Origin: Victivallaceae bacterium
GTDB taxonomy: Bacteria; Verrucomicrobiota; Lentisphaeria; Victivallales; Victivallaceae
Reading direction: 5' to 3'
NCBI GenBank assembly: GCA_028709805.1
Contig: JAQUTL010000009.1
Span: 1-64,000 of the forward strand
DNA: 64,000 bases
In this document: piece after piece, positions 37,248 to 45,990 of the stretch
How the letters are laid out: each line of letters starts with the position of its first letter
Position numbering within the stretch: the first letter of the stretch is position 1
Position numbers and translations under genes: made by a program
The notes under the pieces: model-generated
Told to the model about the DNA's origin: nothing
Databases searched by the model: none
The model's input: the letters and a program-made list of their open reading frames with translations, nothing else

Positions 37248-38228
37248 TCAGTTCCGCCTTGCCTTGCCCACCGCGTCGGCCACCGCGACGAAAACCGCGG
37301 TGGACTGCCGGTCGGCTCCATGCACCGGATCGCAGAACGCCTGACCGCGCGCCGCCAGACGCCGCGGCAGCGCCTCATAGACCGCGCCGGCCGCTTTAAG
37401 CGGGAAACTGTTGAACTTTACACCGGAAACGCTGCCGCCGGATATTTTCACTTTCAACTCAAGCAGTCCGCCGTCGGCGGCGCTGGAGCCGTCATATTCG
37501 CCGTCGATCAGATTGCTCGGCGTCGGCAGCTGCGACAGTTTATACATCTGGGCGGCCTGGGATTTGACCACCGGGTCATCGCAGTCGGCCAGACTTTTGA
37601 AAATCGCTTCGGCCTGATTGTAATAGCGCAGATTCCGGTACAGCAGCCCCAGCCGCAGCCGCAGCGCCGGATCCGCAATCTGAACGCCGGCGGTGGCGCC
37701 GGCCAAGTCAATGGCGCTCTGCCGACGGTTGTGCAGCAGCTGCAATTCCGCCATCAGCACGCGGTCGGCGTCATTGCGCGGCAGCACCCGGCTCATCGCC
37801 ACAACCGCCCGGCGGGTGTCGCCTTTGACCGTATAACTGCGGGCAAGTCCCAGCCATGCCTCGGTGCGCGCCGCGTCGAGATCGGAGAATCCCGGCACGT
37901 CGGCGAACTTGGTGTCCTCCGGCAGACTTTCCAGCAGCTGATACCAGCTGATCGCCGCGTCCGGCTCATTGAGTTCGTACAACCCGTCGGCCAGCTGAAG
38001 CGCGTACCACGGACGGTACGGGCTGTCCGGATAATTTTCAATGCAGAACCGCAGACGCCTCAAACTCTCCGCCGTGCCGCGGCGTCCGTCCATGCCGCCG
38101 GCGGCCGCCTGCACTCCGGCATCCTCGGTTTTCAGCGGTTCAAGCCACAGCGGATAAAACGCCGCATGCGCCGTTGCCGCCGACATACAGGTTGCGGCCA
38201 AAATAATCAGTGTTCTTTTCCAAGCCAT
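37248..38228 (-). CDS. Exported TPR protein with degenerate FMN-binding-like C-terminal domain
   Basis: 326 residues. A signal peptide (about 1-22, ending AHA) leads into helical repeats of TPR type (about 50-235). The last 80 residues (about 242-322: DGEYDGSS, LELKVKISGGSVSGVKF and HGADRQSTAVFVAVADAV) match the layout of FMN_bind domains, where a Thr in SGAT receives FMN from ApbE. Here that site reads HGAD, with D306 instead of Thr, so covalent flavin attachment is unlikely. The start overlaps the murE 3' end by 22 bp. The pairing of TPR and FMN-bind-like domains is unusual. Confidence 0.75.
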   Translation of the reverse strand: MAWKRTLIILAATCMSAATAHAAFYPLWLEPLKTEDAGVQAAAGGMDGRRGTAESLRRLRFCIENYPDSPYRPWYALQLADGLYELNEPDAAISWYQLLESLPEDTKFADVPGFSDLDAARTEAWLGLARSYTVKGDTRRAVVAMSRVLPRNDADRVLMAELQLLHNRRQSAIDLAGATAGVQIADPALRLRLGLLYRNLRYYNQAEAIFKSLADCDDPVVKSQAAQMYKLSQLPTPSNLIDGEYDGSSAADGGLLELKVKISGGSVSGVKFNSFPLKAAGAVYEALPRRLAARGQAFCDPVHGADRQSTAVFVAVADAVGKARRN

Positions 38229-39706
38229 TTACGAGCCTCCTCGCGATCGTCCATATGCGATCTTTTACCATTGATTTCCTGATAGTTCTCATGCCCTTTA
38301 CCGGCGATCAACACAATGTCACCCGGACGGGCGACGCCGGAAAGCGCCATCTCAATCGCCCTTCGGCGATCCGGTTCAATCAAAATCTCCGCGCCGCCGC
38401 CGACGGTTCCCGGCAGAATGTCCGCGATAATGTCGCCGGGCTTTTCGCCGCGCGGATTGTCGCTGGTCACCACCGCCACATCCGCCAGTGTCGCGGCCGC
38501 CCGCCCCATGCGCGGACGTTTGCCGCGGTCGCGGTTGCCGCCGCAGCCGAAGACCACAATCAGCCGTCCGCGACACCACGGACGCACCGCGGTCAGCACC
38601 CGCTCCAATGCGTCGTCGGTATGGGCGTAGTCCACGAAACAGTCGATCCGGCCGTCGGAAATACGCTCCAGACGGCCGGGAACCTGTATGCCGGAGGCGA
38701 ACGCCGCCAGCACCGTTTCCGCGGGAATGCCGGTCTCCAGCGCCGCCGCCAGCACGCCGGTCATATTGTAAACATTATGCTCGCCGCACAGCGAGGCCGC
38801 GACCTCCATTGCGCCGAACCTGCCGGCCAACAGCGTGAACTTCGTGCCGGAACTTGAACAGTCAACCCCGCCGATCCGGTAGTCCGCCCCAGCCGACCGG
38901 CCGAACCCGAACGAGCGGATTCCAAGCGCCCGGACTTCCTTCAGCAGTCTGGCGCCCCACGGATCGTCGATATTTATCACCGCCGCGCCGCGCCCCGGCT
39001 TCACCAGCTCGGTGAACATCCGCCGCTTGGCGGCATAATAGTTGTCCATAGTCTTGTGATAATCAAGATGGTCGCCGGTAAGATTGGTGAAAATCGCGCC
39101 GTCAAACAGCGCTCCAGAAGTCCGGAACTGATCCAGCCCGTGACTGGAGTTCTCCAGCGCCGCCGCATGGATGCCGCACCGGACCATCTCCGCAAACAGC
39201 TCCTGCGTAACGAACGGCGGCGGCGTGGTGTACCCGGTCTGTATCATCGTCTTGCCGCAGCGGCAGCCGACGGTGGAGATCAGCCCGGCGGCGCCGTAGT
39301 GCCGCTCCAGAATATTGTGCATCAGCATGGCGCTGGTGGTCTTGCCGTTGGTGCCGGTGATGCTGTAAAGCCTCAGGCGATCGGCGGGAAATCCGGCGAA
39401 CAGTTCGGCGGCGCGGGCGGCGAACAGCGTCGGCCGCGCAATCCGGAGATAACCGACCGATTTGGCGGCTTCCGGCAGATCGTCAAACGGAACCGTGGCG
39501 GCAATCACCGCGGCGCCGCATTCCACCGCGTCGGGAATATGTTCCACGCCGTCGTTTTCCTCGTCGTCAAAAGCGATAAACATCGAGCCGGGGCCAAGCC
39601 CGGCCGTCTTCACGCCGCACCCGGAAATTGACTCCGGCAGACGGTTTCTTTCTTCAACGATCAGCTCGCCGAGATATTCTTTTATTTTTTTCAGCAGAAC
39701 GGTCAT
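38207..39706 (-). CDS. murE: UDP-N-acetylmuramoyl-L-alanyl-D-glutamate-2,6-diaminopimelate ligase MurE
   Basis: Cytosolic Mur ligase adding meso-diaminopimelate to UDP-MurNAc-L-Ala-D-Glu. 499 residues with the ATP loop TGTNGKTT (K122), FTNLTGDHLDYH, the carbamylated-Lys region and, near residue 417, DNPRGEKP, the signature of DAP-adding rather than lysine-adding enzymes. An in-frame ATG lies upstream at 39751, but GGAG five bases before 39706 decides the start. It heads a 12-gene minus-strand operon that also carries dapB, which supplies its substrate. Confidence 0.96.
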   Translation of the reverse strand: MTVLLKKIKEYLGELIVEERNRLPESISGCGVKTAGLGPGSMFIAFDDEENDGVEHIPDAVECGAAVIAATVPFDDLPEAAKSVGYLRIARPTLFAARAAELFAGFPADRLRLYSITGTNGKTTSAMLMHNILERHYGAAGLISTVGCRCGKTMIQTGYTTPPPFVTQELFAEMVRCGIHAAALENSSHGLDQFRTSGALFDGAIFTNLTGDHLDYHKTMDNYYAAKRRMFTELVKPGRGAAVINIDDPWGARLLKEVRALGIRSFGFGRSAGADYRIGGVDCSSSGTKFTLLAGRFGAMEVAASLCGEHNVYNMTGVLAAALETGIPAETVLAAFASGIQVPGRLERISDGRIDCFVDYAHTDDALERVLTAVRPWCRGRLIVVFGCGGNRDRGKRPRMGRAAATLADVAVVTSDNPRGEKPGDIIADILPGTVGGGAEILIEPDRRRAIEMALSGVARPGDIVLIAGKGHENYQEINGKRSHMDDREEARKWLGKEH

Positions 39707-39721
39707 CGTTTCTCCAGACAT

Positions 39722-39751
39722 ATTATTACTAAAGATAAAATACATTGCCAA
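39722..39751 (-). promoter_or_regulatory. Candidate promoter of the murE operon
   Basis: Minus-strand TTGGCA (39746-39751) and AATAAT (39722-39727), 18 bp apart, directly before murE. No other clear promoter interrupts the next 11 kb of closely packed genes. Confidence 0.5.
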
Positions 39752-39808
39752 CCGCCTTTATGCAAATCCGCCCATATTGAAAATAAATTGATTTTTGCGT
39801 TTCCGGTC

Positions 39809-39837
39809 TGGACAATCCGAGGGCAAGATGCTATATT
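39809..39837 (+). promoter_or_regulatory. Promoter of the coiled-coil lipoprotein gene
   Basis: TGGACA (39809-39814), a 17-bp spacer and TATATT (39832-39837), each box one base off consensus. The expected leader is about 26 bases and contains AAAGGTG. Confidence 0.7.
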
Positions 39838-39869
39838 AGCTCAAACCATCGAACAATAAAGGTGTTGTC

Positions 39870-40277
39870 ATGAAAAAATTTTTTGCCATGCTCGCAGTCG
39901 GCTGCGCGGCCGCGCTTATCGCCGGATGCACCGACGTAAAAGAGAAGAAGACCGTTGATCCCAACCGCACTGTCGCGGAAATCTCCGAGGAAGTCAAAAC
40001 GCTCGATGCCGATGCGCTGCGGGACATGATCGCCGCTTATGATGACGCCATAACCGTCTGCGCCAAAAAGATCGACGCCATGCAGAAAGAGATCAATAAA
40101 GTCAAGGTGATCGACATCAACGGCGCCGAAGCCAACGCCTACCGCGCCGAACAGGAAGCCGCCAGAGTCACCATGAATAAACTTTCCGCCGCCCGCGCAA
40201 TCTATAAAGCGGCGCTTGCCGCGATTGAAACCAAAACTGACGACGCCGCAAAAGCCATTGCCGATCAGTTGCAGTAA
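39870..40277 (+). CDS. Small coiled-coil lipoprotein
   Basis: 135 residues. The signal sequence ends LIAGC with C20 as the lipidated residue, and the mature part is mostly long helices rich in Ala, Lys, Glu and Asp with heptad-like spacing, ending AKAIADQLQ. No family recognised. It resembles small structural lipoproteins, but no peptidoglycan-linking C-terminal Lys is present. It has a strong promoter, AAAGGTG about five bases before the ATG and a strong terminator, so it is a single-gene unit and probably well expressed. Confidence 0.8.
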   Translation: MKKFFAMLAVGCAAALIAGCTDVKEKKTVDPNRTVAEISEEVKTLDADALRDMIAAYDDAITVCAKKIDAMQKEINKVKVIDINGAEANAYRAEQEAARVTMNKLSAARAIYKAALAAIETKTDDAAKAIADQLQ

Positions 40278-40323
40278 TCCCGGCCTGCCCCGGCGTCGAC
40301 CGCCGGTACAACCGGCATTAAAA

Positions 40324-40354
40324 AAAACGCGCTTTTTACCAAAGCGCGTTTTTT
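40324..40354 (+). terminator. Intrinsic terminator of the coiled-coil lipoprotein gene
   Basis: A 12-bp stem built around CGCGCTTT/AAAGCGCG (40324-40335 with 40341-40352) is followed by T residues to 40354. On the minus strand it would also give a T run, so it can end the convergent GH42-like transcript as well. Confidence 0.88.
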
Positions 40355-40416
40355 ATGTCCTGATTGTGGTCATCTTGTTGCGCCGCCGGGTTCGGCGACG
40401 GAAGAATGACCGCTCG

Positions 40417-43056
40417 CTATAATCTCGTCATGGCGAACGAGTCGTACCCGACCTCGCGCGACTCCGCGCCGTTGCGGATCACCGCCTTCTGACCGACGGC
40501 ATTGTTCAGATAACTCAGCAGAAACACCAGCGTTGCGCCGTCGCGGGTTTGCTGCAGCGACACCACGGTGCCGTAGGGGGCTTCCACCTGAATCGCCTCG
40601 TCCTTCAGCGCGGCGCGGACGGCGGCCAAAAGCGGCGCGGAATACTCCGGCGCAATCCGTCCGGCCAGCCCGCAGTCGTCAACCCTGGTCTGAACTTCAC
40701 CAAGCCTGACGGCGGCGATGTCATCGGCCAGACCGCCGTTTTTGCGCGGCAGATTCCACTGGTCGCGGCTGCCGGAGTTCCCGGAGGAGATCAGCACTCC
40801 GCCGTTTTTCCGGAACTCCTCAAGCATGGAAAGCTCCTCGTCGGACAGACAGACCGCATCGGCCACGATCATGACCTTGTAGGGCGGCCGCTTCATATTT
40901 TTCAGCGTTTCGATGTAGCGCACGTCGGTTGGAATTCCGTTGCCGGCAAGCTCCGAGTAGAGACCGACCGTATCCAGATAATACACCGCGTTCTCCCGGT
41001 GCGGCTGCTGTTTGGCGAACAGTGTGCGCTCCGAAACCAGCAGCGCCACCGGATTGGCCGATTCCCGACCGACAAGTTCCGCCTCATGCCGCGCGGCGAA
41101 ATCGAACACCTCACCGATAATGCTCCAGTATTCCGGGCGCCAGTTGTAAAGCAGATCGCCGCCGCGGTCATCGGTGCAGAGCCGTTCGCCGCCATAGGCC
41201 CAGAACGCGTTGGCGTCGCGGTATTTCGCGCAGTACATCAGCGTCCATATCTGGATGCCGTCGGCCCACACCACGCCGTTGAGCAGCGAGCGCTCGAACG
41301 TACGCGGCAGGCGGCATGAGTAGCCGGCGCCGGGCCACATCACGGCGCGGCCGCAGGCGGAGTTTTTCAACAGCTGCATCGAGACCGACTCGCGGATCGA
41401 ACCGTTGTCATAAAGATCGGTCCCGATCAGCGGCAGTGCGCCGCCCATTGCCACATAACTGCCGGCGGAGGCTTCGCCGGCCATCATATCCATCACCACG
41501 ATCGAGGCGAGTTTGCCTTCGGCGGCCGCGGCGTCGTACAGTTTGCGGTAGTGATCGGCCATGACCGCGGTTTTGAAATACTGGTATTCCATATAGGCGA
41601 TCCATTCGCAGTCACAGGAGGGAACGCCGTCGAACGGCGTGTCGGGCAGGTCGCCGCAGACCGGTTCGCGGCCGGCGGCGTATTCGCGCCAGAGCTTCAT
41701 CAGCTCCTGATTTCCGGTCAGTTTGCCGTATTCGGCCTGATCTCGGATGATCGGCTCGTCGATCTGGATTCCGGCGCAGTGTTTCATTTGATAATATGGC
41801 GCGGCGGCTTTCCGGCAGTCGTCGATCATTTTCGGGGAGCGTCCGAAATAGGAGGTGGAAACGATGTCGCCGTTTTCAAAACCGTCGCTGACGCACCAGA
41901 AAGTGAACGGGATGCGGGTGTGGCGGTCATATTCGGCCAGCTGCGCCTGAACCGCCGGTTCGCCGCCCGCCCTTGACACATAAAGACTGACACAGTTGGC
42001 GTTGACGCTCATCAATGACTTGGCCAGATGTTCATAGTCATAATTGAACCCGGCATATTTGAATTTGTTCTTGCCGTATTCGGTGTCGTTGACATCGATC
42101 GCACGCAAAAAGGTCGAAGCGTCCAGCGGACTTTTCACCCCGGCCGGCGTGCGCCAGACCAGATTTTCAGTGACCGGAGCAGCCGCGGCGAGAAAGGCGG
42201 ACTGCCGCTGCGCCGCATTCTGTTCAAAGTTCCGGATGTCGGCGGCAAAGGAGTCGAGCCGCGCCGTCAATTCCGGGTTTTCGTCGCGGTGGTCTCCGCG
42301 TGTCAGAAACGCCGCCGGCACCGCGATTCGCATGGCGCCGACGCCGACTTTCGGAAATGGATTTTCCCCCTCGAACACCACATTCCCGAATACGGAGATG
42401 CGCACCGGCGTGGGGTGTCCGCCCTTATCGCAGTCCATGCCGCGCACGGTGAGCACGGCGTCGCCCGGCGGCAGCGGCGACGGCAGCTGGAAGTCGCTGA
42501 CTCCGGCGAAACTGGCCGACTGGCGGCCATAGACAAAAATGCTTTCCGACGGATCTTTGCCGTTGTTGTACTGCGGATTGTAGACGCAGTGCGAAAAACT
42601 TTTCAGCGGAACCTCCACACTGGTGCCGTCCGACCACGAAAAGGTGAAACCGCAGAAGCCGGCCCAGTCGTAATAGGAGCCTGGAGCGTCCTTCATATCC
42701 TCAACCATGACCGTATAGCCGGAGGCCGGATATTCAAACTGGAGTTCGGACCGCAGCGCCGCACGCTCCGCGTCAAGTTTTCCGAAGTCGGCGGCGAGTT
42801 CGTCCTGAAGCCGCTCGCCCTCCTCGATCAGATCGTCCGCCGCACTCCGCCCCTGCCGCTTTGCCTCGCACAGATCCCAATACGCCAGATCAAGTGCGCG
42901 GCCGGCTTTGTAATGGGCGAGATCAAGCGCATGGCCGGCCTCGCCGTAACGATATAAATTCGCCTTGTATGAAACATCGCCAACGCTCTCCTCCGCGGCT
43001 CCGCCGAAACCGGCAAGCACCAGCGTGATCGTCAAAAAAGCCGGAATACGCATCAT
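40417..43056 (-). CDS. Secreted GH42-like glycosidase with beta-galactosidase trimerisation-type domain
   Basis: 879 residues with a signal peptide (about 1-23). The N-terminal third has a helical start and a jelly-roll-like part; the middle is a TIM-barrel-like region with GIQIDEP carrying a likely catalytic Glu; the C-terminal part has a glutaminase-like domain (YKVMIVADAVCLSDEE, GGVLISSGNSG) seen in GH42-type beta-galactosidases, then a small beta domain. Substrate unknown. GTG at 43062 is open, but GGAG sits five bases before the ATG at 43056. It follows the DUF4091 gene on the same strand by 12 bp, which suggests joint action on a glycan. Confidence 0.72.
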   Translation of the reverse strand: MMRIPAFLTITLVLAGFGGAAEESVGDVSYKANLYRYGEAGHALDLAHYKAGRALDLAYWDLCEAKRQGRSAADDLIEEGERLQDELAADFGKLDAERAALRSELQFEYPASGYTVMVEDMKDAPGSYYDWAGFCGFTFSWSDGTSVEVPLKSFSHCVYNPQYNNGKDPSESIFVYGRQSASFAGVSDFQLPSPLPPGDAVLTVRGMDCDKGGHPTPVRISVFGNVVFEGENPFPKVGVGAMRIAVPAAFLTRGDHRDENPELTARLDSFAADIRNFEQNAAQRQSAFLAAAAPVTENLVWRTPAGVKSPLDASTFLRAIDVNDTEYGKNKFKYAGFNYDYEHLAKSLMSVNANCVSLYVSRAGGEPAVQAQLAEYDRHTRIPFTFWCVSDGFENGDIVSTSYFGRSPKMIDDCRKAAAPYYQMKHCAGIQIDEPIIRDQAEYGKLTGNQELMKLWREYAAGREPVCGDLPDTPFDGVPSCDCEWIAYMEYQYFKTAVMADHYRKLYDAAAAEGKLASIVVMDMMAGEASAGSYVAMGGALPLIGTDLYDNGSIRESVSMQLLKNSACGRAVMWPGAGYSCRLPRTFERSLLNGVVWADGIQIWTLMYCAKYRDANAFWAYGGERLCTDDRGGDLLYNWRPEYWSIIGEVFDFAARHEAELVGRESANPVALLVSERTLFAKQQPHRENAVYYLDTVGLYSELAGNGIPTDVRYIETLKNMKRPPYKVMIVADAVCLSDEELSMLEEFRKNGGVLISSGNSGSRDQWNLPRKNGGLADDIAAVRLGEVQTRVDDCGLAGRIAPEYSAPLLAAVRAALKDEAIQVEAPYGTVVSLQQTRDGATLVFLLSYLNNAVGQKAVIRNGAESREVGYDSFAMTRL

Positions 43057-43068
43057 TTTCACTCCAGT

Positions 43069-44715
43069 TCATTCCAGTTGTCTATCCACCGCCTCACGGA
43101 ATCGGATCAGCCAATCAGCCGACTTCGGATAATTTACCATCGAAGGCCTGAATCCGCAACTGCGCTCGATGAACTCCACGACTTTTTTCCGGCCTATTTT
43201 CTCCTCCAGCCGCGTCAACGCGGTATGATCCTGGATTGCCTCAAGAAACACTTCGTGACGGATGGAGTCCTCCGGACCGTCCGCGCCGGGGTAGACCTTG
43301 AAGGCGTCTCCAGGCTGAAATCCGCCGCCGGCGGAGGTGTCGAGATAAGGATCGACCACCCGCCGCGAATACTGGGTGTACCAGAAATTGTAGCCCCAAT
43401 GCAGAAATCCGGTTATTCCGAGGTAATACATCAGCATTCCGAGTATCCGGTTGCGGGCCGACGGCATGCTGATAAACTGATTGGGAACGTTTTCCCATTC
43501 TCCGCAACAGTAATAGGTCCAGCGCTCCGGAACCCTGCGGTCGGCAAACCGCTCAACCGCGGCGACGGACGGAACCGGAATGTCCACCAGCCCCTCGTCG
43601 AAAAATTCCGGATTGCTCAGCGCGTCGAGAAATTTTCCGCCGGGCAGCAACCGGTGCAGCAGCGCCGACACCGCGCCATAACGCGACTTGTGCCCCGCAC
43701 CCGGCTCGTCGGAAATGTGAAAATACACCCGGTCGGCAATGCCTTCCGACACCAGAAAATTCGTCAGCTCCGGCAGAAACGCCGCAAGAAACTCCCGATA
43801 TTCCGCGCCGAGCGCGTCGGCATGCCACCCAAAGCGGCGTTCCTTCACCCCGTCGACACCGGCGACAACGATCTTCGGACATTTTTCCGCCCCCCACTGT
43901 GTGAAAAAATGCGACATCTCAAATTGTTCCATCCCGCATTCAAGCGCCAGTTCCACCCAGCGCTTCAACCGCGAAAAGTCGAAAACATACTTGCCGTCCG
44001 CGGTAAGCCCCACCTCAGCCAGCTGCGCGGTTGGCCGCTCGCCGCCCACCGCGGTGTCCAGCGGCGGAGTGAACAGCGGAGTGTAAAGCATCCGTATCCC
44101 GTGAACCGCCATATTGCGGAAATATTTCTCCAACAGCGCCCAATGCTCATCCGACCACGGCGCAACTTTGTGAAGCACATATACGCAGTCGGCATAAAAC
44201 CATTCCGTGCAGCGCATGGACCAGCCGCCGAGACGCCCGCTCCCGATTTCCAGAACAAACGCCGGGGAAACACAATCGACGGACTGCGCCGCGTCCGTCC
44301 AGCAGTCGGCTTTCACCCGAACCGCGATCGGATATTTTCCGGGCCGCTGCGTCTCCGGTATACGCACCGTCACCCACGCCGAATACCAGACGCTCGGATT
44401 GGTGCGGAAATCGCCCGTCTCGCACAACCTGTCCGGATAGATTCCGGGAACGGTGGAGAGCATGTTGCCGTCCACCGCAAACCCGACAAATTCCACCGGA
44501 ACCGACCGCACAAAGCGCACTTGGCAACACTCCGCAATCGGAGACTCCGCCCCAAAAGCCAGTCCGTCAATCCGGCCGTCGGCGCGAAAGGCGACCTGAA
44601 ATGAAAACACTTCTCCTCGCAGCGCGAATCCGGAGTCCGCCGCACCGTCATCCGGCAGCCCGACGGCTGGAAATATCTTTGCCAGCGAACTGAACAACCT
44701 GAACTCAATATTCAT
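43069..44715 (-). CDS. DUF4091-type glycoside hydrolase-like protein
   Basis: 548 residues. N-terminal beta domain (about 1-150), then a TIM-barrel-like region with acidic residues in FHISDEPG, and a C-terminal part with LHWGYNFW, PGADGPEDSIRHEVFLEAIQD (shown here as PGADGP and SIRHE), typical of the DUF4091 group of putative glycosidases. No signal peptide is seen, so it may act in the cytosol on sugars brought inside, unlike its secreted neighbour. GGGAGGT lies six bases before the ATG at 44715. Function is inferred from fold-like features only. Confidence 0.75.
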   Translation of the reverse strand: MNIEFRLFSSLAKIFPAVGLPDDGAADSGFALRGEVFSFQVAFRADGRIDGLAFGAESPIAECCQVRFVRSVPVEFVGFAVDGNMLSTVPGIYPDRLCETGDFRTNPSVWYSAWVTVRIPETQRPGKYPIAVRVKADCWTDAAQSVDCVSPAFVLEIGSGRLGGWSMRCTEWFYADCVYVLHKVAPWSDEHWALLEKYFRNMAVHGIRMLYTPLFTPPLDTAVGGERPTAQLAEVGLTADGKYVFDFSRLKRWVELALECGMEQFEMSHFFTQWGAEKCPKIVVAGVDGVKERRFGWHADALGAEYREFLAAFLPELTNFLVSEGIADRVYFHISDEPGAGHKSRYGAVSALLHRLLPGGKFLDALSNPEFFDEGLVDIPVPSVAAVERFADRRVPERWTYYCCGEWENVPNQFISMPSARNRILGMLMYYLGITGFLHWGYNFWYTQYSRRVVDPYLDTSAGGGFQPGDAFKVYPGADGPEDSIRHEVFLEAIQDHTALTRLEEKIGRKKVVEFIERSCGFRPSMVNYPKSADWLIRFREAVDRQLE

Positions 44716-44862
44716 CGCAATACCTCCCGGCATACCATTTTTATAGCATCATTTCAGGTTAAAGCACCCGGCAGATGCAGACGATGCCGCAGGACGCGGA
44801 TAAACATCCCCCTGCACGCCTCCCTCCGCAGAAAACGCAGAATACAGACGGAATGCGTTGCG

Positions 44863-44877
44863 GGCGGCTGTGCCGCC
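44863..44877 (-). terminator. Weak 6-bp hairpin after the dacA-type gene
   Basis: Arms 44863-44868 and 44872-44877 with a three-base loop, just past the carboxypeptidase stop codon. It lacks a T run. The remaining bases to 44715 show no gene. Confidence 0.3.
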
Positions 44878-44882
44878 TGCGT

Positions 44883-45956
44883 TCAGCGCCGTTTGAATCC
44901 CCAGGCCAGAAGTTTAGTGGCACAGGCGGTGCGGTCGGCCGCGCTCGGCATGCCGGTCAAAACCAGCACCAGCCGCCGTCCGCTGCGTTTACAGCTGACG
45001 GTGACGCAGCTTCGCGCTTTGTTGGTGAACCCGGTCTTCATGCCGTCCACGCCGTCAAGCTTCAACAGCGCATGATTGGTGTTGGCGTAGTTCATCTGCC
45101 GTATCTTTCCGCCGCGGTCACTGGAAAAGTCGAGATAGGCCGGATACTCCAGCAGCCGCTCGGCCAGCACCGCCATGCCCTCCGGAGCGACCATGCATTC
45201 ACGCCGTTTTTTGTCCGGCAGTCCGTTCGGCGTATGAAACTCCGCGCCCTTGAATCCCAGTTCGGCGGCACGACGGTTCATCATTCCGACAAACTGTTCA
45301 ATGTCTCCTCCGCCAAGATATTCCCCCAGCGCAAAAGCCGCGTCGTTGGCACTCTTTATAATGACCGCGCGCAGATAATCGCGCACCTGAAAGGTTTCGT
45401 TCTCGCGCAGATAAACACTGCTCTCGCCCACCATGCTCGCCGCTTTTGTCACCGGGATCCAAGTGTCGAACGACACGTTGTCATCCCGCTCCATCCGCTC
45501 AAACAGCAGAAGGCAGGTCATCATTTTGGTCATCGACGCCACCGGAACCGGAGTGCGCCCCTTCTTCTCCCACAACACCTGATGGGTGTCGATATCCACC
45601 AGAATTCCGGCTCCGACCCGCTGCGTCTCCTTTATGGAACCGATGTTCCCGGAAACCACGTGCGAGTAGTCAAATCTGGTGCCGAAAAACGGATTGGCCG
45701 ACGGCACCCGGTAACGCGGCGCCCGCACCGCCGCCAGCGGAACCGGCACCACCGGAGACGTGTCGGCCGCGACCGCCCCCCCCGACGCCGCCAGCACCGG
45801 AAGCACCTCGCCGTTCTTCGGCCGTCCAATGATGTAATAGTAGGCCAATGCGATGTCGGCGGCGATCAGTATCACCACCAACAGCGCAAGTTTAAGTTTG
45901 GTTGACCGCTTCATCGGCGGCCGTGCCGGCTTTCTAATCTTCTTTCTCGGAGGCAT
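44883..45956 (-). CDS. D-alanyl-D-alanine carboxypeptidase (S11 family, DacA-like)
   Basis: Penicillin-binding protein that trims the terminal D-Ala from peptidoglycan stem peptides. 357 residues. An unusual basic start (PPRKKIRKP, PPMKR) is followed by one membrane anchor (about 20-43), a Pro/Ala-rich linker, then the S11 core with SMTK (S141, K144), SAN (S202-N204) and KTG (K307-G309). The C-terminal amphipathic anchor of E. coli DacA is missing, so it is tethered at the N-terminus instead. It lies 34 bp downstream of leuA and may share its transcript. Confidence 0.93.
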   Translation of the reverse strand: MPPRKKIRKPARPPMKRSTKLKLALLVVILIAADIALAYYYIIGRPKNGEVLPVLAASGGAVAADTSPVVPVPLAAVRAPRYRVPSANPFFGTRFDYSHVVSGNIGSIKETQRVGAGILVDIDTHQVLWEKKGRTPVPVASMTKMMTCLLLFERMERDDNVSFDTWIPVTKAASMVGESSVYLRENETFQVRDYLRAVIIKSANDAAFALGEYLGGGDIEQFVGMMNRRAAELGFKGAEFHTPNGLPDKKRRECMVAPEGMAVLAERLLEYPAYLDFSSDRGGKIRQMNYANTNHALLKLDGVDGMKTGFTNKARSCVTVSCKRSGRRLVLVLTGMPSAADRTACATKLLAWGFKRR

Positions 45957-45990
45957 CGACCGTCCTTACCCCTTCTTCCTCAGCCGTCCG

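Noticed and set aside
43078-44604. A 508-residue plus-strand frame opposite the DUF4091 gene
   Set aside because: Arg/His/Pro-rich shadow of a real gene with a clear ribosome site on the other strand.
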